Assembly: GCA_015061845.1 (NCBI GenBank)
Contig: SUVT01000010.1
Location: 1-46,532 of the forward strand
Direction: 5' to 3'
Origin: Lentisphaerota bacterium
GTDB taxonomy: Bacteria; Verrucomicrobiota; Lentisphaeria; Victivallales; UBA1829
Length of the DNA: 46,532 nucleotides
Made by a program: the position numbers and the translations under genes. Positions within the stretch are counted from its first letter, which is position 1; each line of letters begins with the position of its first letter. Of this stretch, positions 16,171-21,999 are shown one piece after another. The notes beneath the pieces are model-generated. The model saw only the letters and a list, made by a program, of their open reading frames with translations, was not told the origin of the DNA and searched no databases.

Positions 16171-17291
16171 TGAAAGCAACAAAAGTCGGTATTATCGGTT
16201 GCGGCATGATCTCAGACACCTATTTCAAAGCCGCAAAAAAATTCAATATCATTGAAGTCGTTGCCTGTTCCGATCTCATTCCGGAACGCGCTGCAAAGAA
16301 AACTGAACTCTATGGAGTTCCCAATATGACCAATGAGGAACTGCTGGCAAGAGAAGATATTGAGATCGTGATCAACCTGACCCCGCCGCGCGTTCATTCC
16401 AAAATTGCCATCGATACTCTCAATGCAGGAAAACATGTTTATTCAGAAAAGCCCTTCGGTGTTGATGCTGAAGATGCTGCAAAAGTTATGTCTCTGGCGA
16501 AAGAAAAAGGGCTCCGTGTTGGCTGCGCCCCCGATACATTCCTTGGCGGAGCTCAGCAGACTGCCCGGAAACTCATTGATGACGGCTGGATCGGAAAACC
16601 TCTTTCCGGAACGGCAATGGTTCTTGAACGCGGTCCCGAAGATTGGCCGCAGGCTCCTTTCTTTTACGATTACGGTGCAGGTCCCATGCTTGATTTAGGA
16701 CCTTATTACATTACCGCACTGGTAAATATGCTGGGACCTGCAGAAAGTGTTACAGCTGTTACTGCAAAAGGTTTTGAAACTAGAACCTATGGTCCTGAAG
16801 TCGCTGATGAGTATAAAGATAAGTACAAACCTTTTGACCAGTACCCGGTAAATGTCACTACACATCTGACAGGGATCATCAAATTCAAATGCGGTGCGAT
16901 CATTACAGTGATTACCAGTTTTGACTGTTATAACCATGGACACAGTCCCATTGAAATATATGGAACAGAAGGCTCCATGCAGGTTCCGGATCCCAATATT
17001 TTTGGCGGGAAGATCCGTATTTTCAAACCCAGTTATGAAGATTGGAAAGAAATTCCGCTGACTCATGGTTATACAGAAAACAGCCGGTCCATCGGAGCGG
17101 CTGATATGGCATACGCCCTCCGCAGCGGACGCCCGCACCGCGCAAATGGAGAATTGGCAAACCATGTTCTGGAGATCATGCTTTCCTTTGACAAATCCAG
17201 TGAAGCCGGGAAAGAAATCATCCTGCAAACCACCTGTGCCCGCCCCGAAGCTCTTCCTCTGGGCTTGACACCCGGAATGCTGCCGGAATAA
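16170..17291 (+). CDS. Gfo/Idh/MocA family oxidoreductase
   Basis: 373 residues. N-terminal Rossmann domain with VGIIGCGMISDTYFKAA (GxGxxx at 9-14), NLTPPRVHSKIAIDTLNAGKHVYSEKPFGV including the family's EKP motif, and a C-terminal alpha/beta domain with IKFKCGAIITVITSFDCY and IEIYGTEGSMQVPDP. It should be a cytoplasmic NAD(P)-dependent sugar or inositol dehydrogenase. It overlaps the isomerase/epimerase stop by one base and belongs to the putative AraC regulon with the DUF4091 protein and FAD oxidoreductase. A 13-bp stem follows 20 bases after the stop. Substrate not predictable. Confidence 0.9.
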   Translation: MKATKVGIIGCGMISDTYFKAAKKFNIIEVVACSDLIPERAAKKTELYGVPNMTNEELLAREDIEIVINLTPPRVHSKIAIDTLNAGKHVYSEKPFGVDAEDAAKVMSLAKEKGLRVGCAPDTFLGGAQQTARKLIDDGWIGKPLSGTAMVLERGPEDWPQAPFFYDYGAGPMLDLGPYYITALVNMLGPAESVTAVTAKGFETRTYGPEVADEYKDKYKPFDQYPVNVTTHLTGIIKFKCGAIITVITSFDCYNHGHSPIEIYGTEGSMQVPDPNIFGGKIRIFKPSYEDWKEIPLTHGYTENSRSIGAADMAYALRSGRPHRANGELANHVLEIMLSFDKSSEAGKEIILQTTCARPEALPLGLTPGMLPE

Positions 17292-17311
17292 ATCAATATA
17301 AAAAATATCAT

Positions 17312-17346
17312 GAAACACTCATAAGGAATATCTTTATGAGTGTTTC
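17312..17346. terminator. Stem-loop after the oxidoreductase gene
   Basis: GAAACACTCATAA (17312-17324) pairs perfectly with TTATGAGTGTTTC (17334-17346) around a 9-base loop. No long T-run follows on the plus strand (TGATATT), so it may stabilise a 3' end or be a weak terminator. It also lies downstream of the convergent 64-residue reading frame. Confidence 0.5.
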
Positions 17347-17417
17347 TGATATTAAACATGTCGCTATGGCAGTGGGTAAGAAAAATATCCATACTCTATG
17401 TAAAATCAACACCTGTT

Positions 17418-17612
17418 TTATACATATAAACATCTCCGATCTTTCCCCATATGAGTTGTGATGGCAAAATAAAAGTCATCAAATGAATAAGGTCTTTGAA
17501 TTAGAAATATGTCCCCCCTGATTAATTCGATGGGATCACTCGCCCAAGACGAAGTGATTGAACCACTCCGGAACCAGTTTTGAATGGAGCTGCAAACCTT
17601 TTCCGGAGTCAT
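17418..17612 (-). CDS. Small protein of unknown function (second gene of a two-gene unit)
   Basis: 64 residues: MTPEKVCSSIQNWFRSG at the start, then DPIELIRGDIFLIQRPYSFDDFYFAITTHMG. Not recognised. It is reported because the ATG lies 2 bases after the stop of the upstream small gene with a good ribosome site (GAGGCG) inside that gene's end, which argues for translational coupling. The RGDIFLI stretch faintly recalls the start of MazF-type toxins, but length and the rest do not support that. It could also be a truncated remnant. Confidence 0.4.
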   Translation of the reverse strand: MTPEKVCSSIQNWFRSGSITSSWASDPIELIRGDIFLIQRPYSFDDFYFAITTHMGKDRRCLYV

Positions 17613-17614
17613 AA

Positions 17615-17851
17615 TTACGCCTCAAGCACCGTTTCTGTACGATCGGGATTGATTTGAATCATAACACCATCACGTATGATTGTGACAAGAATTCCTTTAG
17701 AAAATGCTTTGGCGATCGCATTGGCTCCAGCTCTTTCAGCAGATTCCCGCAAACGCTTGGTCTCTTCCGTTTCCTGAACAGATTCAACAGGATAGACCGG
17801 AACGACTTCACCGTTTGGCAATGTAATTTGAGCGGTTTTCGTCGGACTCAC
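17615..17851 (-). CDS. Small hypothetical protein with GTG start
   Basis: 78 residues from GTG: a proline- and valine-rich N-terminal stretch (ITLPNGEVVPVYPV), a charged helix (ETEETKRLRESAERAGANAIAKAF) and a short beta-like end (GILVTIIRDGVMIQINPD). Not recognised. The same frame extends upstream to 17911, but a strong promoter lies within that extension, so the real start must be downstream; GTG at 17851 has GAGG 7 bases before it. It is followed directly by a 64-residue frame. The pair lies between the sugar genes and a copy of the tiny-RNA repeat. Confidence 0.6.
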   Translation of the reverse strand: MSPTKTAQITLPNGEVVPVYPVESVQETEETKRLRESAERAGANAIAKAFSKGILVTIIRDGVMIQINPDRTETVLEA

Positions 17852-17879
17852 AGACACCTCGACTTTCTTCAACGAAAGT

Positions 17880-17908
17880 AGTATAACACAAAAAAAATAA
17901 AAATTCAA
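17880..17908 (-). promoter_or_regulatory. Promoter of the small two-gene unit
   Basis: On the minus strand TTGAAT (17908-17903), 17 bases, TATACT (17885-17880). It sets the start of the 78-residue protein to the GTG at 17851. Confidence 0.65.
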
Positions 17909-17933
17909 CAAGGGGATAAAAACATGTCAACAT

Positions 17934-18188
17934 TAAGGTTAAATAATACTCAATCCCGGCTGGTACTTTTTATCATATTTTTATTATTTTGCAAAATATT
18001 AATTATATTTTGATATAAAATCAAGCTAAGACTATCTAATATTTATTCTACTGTTTAAATTTATCACAACAAAATTAAAAATATTTCAAAAATCAACTTG
18101 ACTTTTTATCAAAACAGTGTATATTAATCCCCATAAGACAGGATTGGAGCCTATCGGGGGGTAAGACTTCAGTTCTGTCTTTTTTTTG
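17934..18188 (+). repeat. Dispersed repeat, copy 2 (carries a tiny RNA gene)
   Basis: Homologous to 7348-7616 from AAGGTTAAATAATACTCAA to the terminator. The left part shows substitutions and indels; the last 95 bases are nearly identical. Flanking sequences of the two copies are unrelated, so the element has been duplicated as a unit. Confidence 0.75.
18129..18187 (+). ncRNA. Candidate small RNA of about 59 nt, family 2, copy 2
   Basis: Promoter TTGACT (18098-18103), 16 bases, TATATT (18120-18125). The RNA has CCCC (18129-18132), AAGACAG (18135-18141), GATTGGA (18142-18148), a six-G run, and the AAGAC/GTCTT terminator hairpin (18163-18167/18177-18181) followed by seven T. It lies 250 bases before lysS, but lysS has its own promoter, so it is more likely an independent RNA than a leader. 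Same alternative folds as copy 1. Confidence 0.6.
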
Positions 18189-18371
18189 TTTTAACAGTCT
18201 GAGATTTTATCATTAATTATTCCGGCACGTTTCCGAAAACAGGAAGAAATATGTCAGTTCCGGAAGAGTTTTCTGTATAAAAAAATTGCGAACGTTTGTC
18301 ATGATCTCTGTATTCACAAAAGGCTGAACGGGAGTTTTCCGGGAAAAGAACGCTTCTTTGAAGAAATCATC

Positions 18372-18400
18372 TTGAAAAATAACAGAAACGGGTGTACATT
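18372..18400 (+). promoter_or_regulatory. Promoter of lysS
   Basis: TTGAAA (18372-18377), 17 bases, TACATT (18395-18400), leaving a leader of about 33 bases. No T-box or riboswitch fits in so short a leader. Confidence 0.6.
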
Positions 18401-18439
18401 ACCTGATGAATATAAAAACTTTTTCATGGAGAATACAAA

Positions 18440-19942
18440 ATGTCTGAACAGAAAAACCAGCCGGAACAGGTACAGGAAGTCAAGCCTGAAGTTATTTTTG
18501 AACAGAGAAAGGCAAAAATCGCAGAATTTGAAGCTGCCGGTTTGAAGCCCTACGGAACCCGCTATGATGGTGCGATCTTCACCGCAGATGCAAAAAAACT
18601 TTATGTGGAAGATGCTGAAACACAGGCAAAAGTCAATGTTGCCGGACGTATGACTGCGTTCCGCGCAATGGGAAAAGCCGTTTTTGCTGACGTGAAAGAC
18701 TCCTCCGGAAGAATCCAGCTCTACGTCTCCAGAGATGCTGTGGGCGAAGAATTCTTCAAGCTCTTCAAGAAGTTCGATATCGGTGACATCATCGGCGTGG
18801 AAGGGGAACTCTTCAAGACCCGTACCGGTGAAATCACCATCAAAGCTGAAAAATGCACTCTGCTTTCCAAATCTCTCCGCACTCTTCCGGAAAAATACCA
18901 CGGTCTTGTTGATCAGGAACAGAGATACCGTCAGCGTTATCTTGACCTGATCATGAGCGAAGAAAGCAAAGAAGTGTTCAAGAAACGCTTTGCCATCATC
19001 CGCGAAGTCCGCAGATTCCTGGAATCCAAAGGCTTCATGGAAGTGGAAACTCCCATGCTCCAGAACATTTCCGGCGGTGCAAATGCCCGTCCGTTCATCA
19101 CCCGTTACGAAGCTCTCAACAGCAATATGTACATGCGTATCGCTCCGGAACTTTTCCTGAAACGCCTCCTCGTCGGCGGTTTTGAAAAGGTCTTTGAACT
19201 CAACAGAAACTTCCGTAACGAAGGTGTCGACCGCCGTCACAGCCCCGAATTCACCATGATCGAAATCTATCAGGCTTACGGCAACTGCGAAGTCATGATG
19301 GATCTGATCGAAGAGATGGTCACAACCGTTGCCATGAAGGTGAATGGCACTCTTGAAACCACCATGCCCGACGGCACAGTGATCAACCTGCAGCGTCCCT
19401 GGAAGCGCGCAACCTACCGCGATCTCGTCAAGGAAAAAGCCGGTGCTGACTGGTTTGATCTCTCCCGCGACGAAAAAGCAGCCCGTGCAAAGGAAATGGG
19501 TGCTGTCATCCTCGATGACTTCAACGATCTGGAAATCACCCACGAAGTTTATGAAAAACTCATCGAACAGACTCTGATCCAGCCCACATTCGTGCTGAGA
19601 ATGCCCGAATATCTCGTTCCGCTGGCGAAGAAGTGCGAAGATGATCCCACCGTTGTGGATGTCTTTGAACTGGAAATCAACGGTCAGGAAGTCTCCCCCG
19701 GATACTCCGAACTCAATGACCCCATCGAACAGCGCAAACGCTTCCTCGAACAGGCAAAGCTCAACGACCGCGAAGGCGAACTCCAGAAGACCATCGACGA
19801 AGACTTCCTCTGTGCGATGGAATACGGTATGCCTCCCGCAGGCGGTATGGGAATCGGTATCGACCGTCTGGTCATGCTCCTCACAGGAAGAGATTCCATC
19901 CGCGATGTGATCCTCTTCCCCCACCTCAGAGGTAAGCAGTAA
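18440..19942 (+). CDS. lysS: Lysine--tRNA ligase (class II)
   Basis: 500 residues, full length for bacterial LysS. An N-terminal OB-fold anticodon-binding domain (about 65-150, VNVAGRMTAFRAMGKAVFADVKD) is followed by the class II catalytic core: motif 1 around FLESKGFMEVETPML, motif 2 FRNEGVDRRHSPEFTMIE, and motif 3 GMGIGIDRLVML near the C-terminus. It charges tRNA-Lys. GGAG lies 10 bases before the ATG. The gene is monocistronic here. Its codon use is visibly richer in C-ending codons (CGC, ATC, GTC) than neighbouring genes, as expected for a highly expressed housekeeping gene. Confidence 0.97.
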   Translation: MSEQKNQPEQVQEVKPEVIFEQRKAKIAEFEAAGLKPYGTRYDGAIFTADAKKLYVEDAETQAKVNVAGRMTAFRAMGKAVFADVKDSSGRIQLYVSRDAVGEEFFKLFKKFDIGDIIGVEGELFKTRTGEITIKAEKCTLLSKSLRTLPEKYHGLVDQEQRYRQRYLDLIMSEESKEVFKKRFAIIREVRRFLESKGFMEVETPMLQNISGGANARPFITRYEALNSNMYMRIAPELFLKRLLVGGFEKVFELNRNFRNEGVDRRHSPEFTMIEIYQAYGNCEVMMDLIEEMVTTVAMKVNGTLETTMPDGTVINLQRPWKRATYRDLVKEKAGADWFDLSRDEKAARAKEMGAVILDDFNDLEITHEVYEKLIEQTLIQPTFVLRMPEYLVPLAKKCEDDPTVVDVFELEINGQEVSPGYSELNDPIEQRKRFLEQAKLNDREGELQKTIDEDFLCAMEYGMPPAGGMGIGIDRLVMLLTGRDSIRDVILFPHLRGKQ

Positions 19943-20004
19943 TTCTCAAGGATCACGCTCTCAAGGGATTGTCGAAAGGCAAACCCTTTTTTGTTTTATG
20001 AACC

Positions 20005-20907
20005 TTATTTCTCATTCTTTCCGGGAAGAGGGATCTGGGCAAGAATGATTGCCAGAAAGATGATGCCGCAGCCGATCAGTTCTTTTACAGAAAGCTGTTC
20101 TTTCAGGAAGAGCCAGCCTCCAATGACTGCAAAAACCGATTCCAAACTCATCAGCAAAGTCGCTGTGACCGGATGAAGATATTTCTGAGCCACCATTTGA
20201 AGCGTGAATGCGATTGCACTGGAACCGAGTCCGCAAAACAGCCAGTAAGGGAGAGATTCTGCTGTCCCGGCGGATGATTCACGCAACAGAAGCGAAACGC
20301 CACCGGAAAGGATCGCCGCAGTCAGAAATTGCAGACAGGAGAGACGGACACAATCACACTTCGGAGCATAATAATCGATAACGAGAATATGCAGGGAATA
20401 GATCACCGCACAGCCGATCACCAGCCATTCTCCGATGCCGAGACTTCCGATTCCGCCGCAGAGCAGCCAGGTCCCGCACATTGCCAGAATGACCGCCAGC
20501 CACAGAACCGGAGAGGTCTTCCGTTTGAAACAAATTCCTAAAAGCGGCACAATAATGATATATAATGCAGTCAGAAATCCGGTTTTTCCGGCAGAAATAT
20601 ACTTTACTCCGCACTGTTGAAGAAAACTGGCTGTGGTGATCACAAAACCGCACCAGAACCCGCCGGCAAGCAGAAGCTTCCGTTCCCGTTCCGTCCCGGC
20701 ACTTCCCCAGACTGTGATCCGTTTGAACCGGAAGAGATCCATGACGAGAATAATCACTGCCAGAGCCGCAGAGCCCACGATGGACCGCAGCATGATAAAG
20801 AACATGGGGTCAACCAGTTGAGCCCCTCTGCTTTGCGCAGAAAAGCCTGTTCCCCATATCACTGTTGCGATCAGCATCGCTATCGTTCCGTACAGTTTCT
20901 CCATCAT
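20005..20907 (-). CDS. DMT-superfamily transporter (EamA type)
   Basis: About 300 residues with ten predicted membrane helices in two EamA repeats (LIATVIWGTGFSAQSRGAQLVDPMFFIMLRS in the first; LFCGLGSSAIAFTLQMVAQKYLHPVTATLLMSLESVFAVIGGWLFLKEQLSVKELIGC in the second, the usual EamA signature). It is an inner-membrane drug/metabolite exporter-like protein of unknown substrate. Two tandem ATGs (20907, 20904) follow AGAGGA; either may be used. Convergent with lysS. Confidence 0.9.
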   Translation of the reverse strand: MMEKLYGTIAMLIATVIWGTGFSAQSRGAQLVDPMFFIMLRSIVGSAALAVIILVMDLFRFKRITVWGSAGTERERKLLLAGGFWCGFVITTASFLQQCGVKYISAGKTGFLTALYIIIVPLLGICFKRKTSPVLWLAVILAMCGTWLLCGGIGSLGIGEWLVIGCAVIYSLHILVIDYYAPKCDCVRLSCLQFLTAAILSGGVSLLLRESSAGTAESLPYWLFCGLGSSAIAFTLQMVAQKYLHPVTATLLMSLESVFAVIGGWLFLKEQLSVKELIGCGIIFLAIILAQIPLPGKNEK

Positions 20908-20990
20908 CGATCCTCTGTTTTTGAAAACCTGTAAAATAGCATACAATAAAAAGAATACAAATGAGGTAGTTCATTTTATTAGAAAATGGC

Positions 20991-21018
20991 TTGTTTTTTA
21001 TGGGAATTGTGGTATATT
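20991..21018 (+). promoter_or_regulatory. Promoter of the histidine phosphatase gene
   Basis: TTGTTT (20991-20996), 16 bases, TATATT (21013-21018); the ATG follows 36 bases later behind AAGGA. Confidence 0.5.
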
Positions 21019-21054
21019 AAATCCCGAAAAACAAAGAAAAAAAAGGACGGTGAT

Positions 21055-21768
21055 ATGTTATTATTTCTCATCCGGCACGGAGACCCGGTTTATTCTCCGG
21101 ATTCCCTCACCCCGAAAGGAAAACTTCAGGCACAGGCATTGGCAAAACGGTTCGCCGTTCATGGACTCGATAAGATTTTTGCTTCTCCCATGATCCGGGC
21201 GCAGGAAACTGCCAGACCCACCAGTGAAATGCTGAGTATCCCTATTCAGATCGAAGACTGGGCAAGCGAAGATTACACATGGAAAGAGTTCACTGTCAAG
21301 TACAACGGCGACTTTGTCCACTGGCTGTTTTTCCGCCAGAACACAGAATTCCTGCAGAACGGCGATGAACTTCTCGGCAACGGAAACTGGCAGGATGGCA
21401 AGAGTGTTCAGGAGCTGGATGTCAAAGCCTGTTACAAACGGCTGGAAGCTGCTTCAGATGCCTTTCTGGAACGGTTGGGATACAAACGTGAAGGATACGG
21501 ACTTTACAAAATCCTCCGGCCCAGCGAAGAACGTGTCGCTCTCTTCTGTCATCAGGGGGTAACGCTTCTTCTGGTTCCCTATCTGCTCGGGATCCCGCCG
21601 CACCTCTTCTGGAGTTCCTTTGACGTAAATCACACAGGTGTCAGTGTTTTTGAGTTCAGGAACAATCCGAACGGGATCACATCTCCGAAGTGCATCAGTT
21701 TTTCCGATTGCTCCCATCTGTTGAATGAAGGACTGCCTTATCAATTCCTGAATGAAATTGATTTGTAA
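21055..21768 (+). CDS. Histidine phosphatase family protein (phosphoglycerate-mutase-like)
   Basis: 237 residues. The phosphohistidine motif LIRHGDP is at the N-terminus, followed by LTPKGKLQAQALAKRF and IFASPMIRAQETA, typical for the family, and FCHQGVTLLLVPYLLG carries the second active-site His. The fold and phosphatase-type chemistry are clear, the substrate is not; members include SixA-like, PhoE-like and cobalamin-pathway enzymes. The ATG at 21055 follows AAGGACGG; a longer frame would overlap the promoter. Confidence 0.88.
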   Translation: MLLFLIRHGDPVYSPDSLTPKGKLQAQALAKRFAVHGLDKIFASPMIRAQETARPTSEMLSIPIQIEDWASEDYTWKEFTVKYNGDFVHWLFFRQNTEFLQNGDELLGNGNWQDGKSVQELDVKACYKRLEAASDAFLERLGYKREGYGLYKILRPSEERVALFCHQGVTLLLVPYLLGIPPHLFWSSFDVNHTGVSVFEFRNNPNGITSPKCISFSDCSHLLNEGLPYQFLNEIDL

Positions 21769-21999
21769 ACAAAAAGGGACTGCCGCATGTTATTTGCAGC
21801 GGTTCCATCATTTTTAACTTTATGATGGCATTCTGATTTTTGCAGTGCGAAAATCGGAATGCCGCAAAAAGGTTTGAAAAGAGAAAAGAGGGGGGCGGGG
21901 AGAAAGGAGAAAAACTTTCCTGAAAAGTTTTTCTTTTGTCTCCCCGTTCACGAAACCCCTGATTGGGAATTACTCTTTTGTTTTTTCTGCGATATTGTC
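21769..21999. other. Structured region between convergent genes, three hairpins
   Basis: Three large stems follow one another: one just after the phosphatase stop (about 21778-21805); GGCATTCTGATTTT (21827-21840) with its near-perfect complement ending at 21863; and a 50-base imperfect palindrome, CGGGGAGA (21896-21903)/TCTCCCCG (21939-21946) enclosing AGAAAAACTTT (21908-21918)/AAAGTTTTTCT (21924-21934). The region separates two convergent genes and probably serves as a bidirectional terminator. The last palindrome has the look of a REP-like repeat, but no second copy is in this window. Confidence 0.55.

Noticed and set aside
17418-17612. MazF-like toxin
   Set aside because: RGDIFLI is only a faint likeness; the remaining family motifs and length are absent.
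18189-18371. Leader or riboswitch before lysS
   Set aside because: The lysS promoter at 18372-18400 leaves a leader of about 33 bases, and no conserved lysine riboswitch elements are visible upstream.
18314-19924. Open frame of 536 codons antisense to lysS
   Set aside because: lysS is certain by all its motifs; the antisense frame is the usual product of its GAA/TTC-rich codons.
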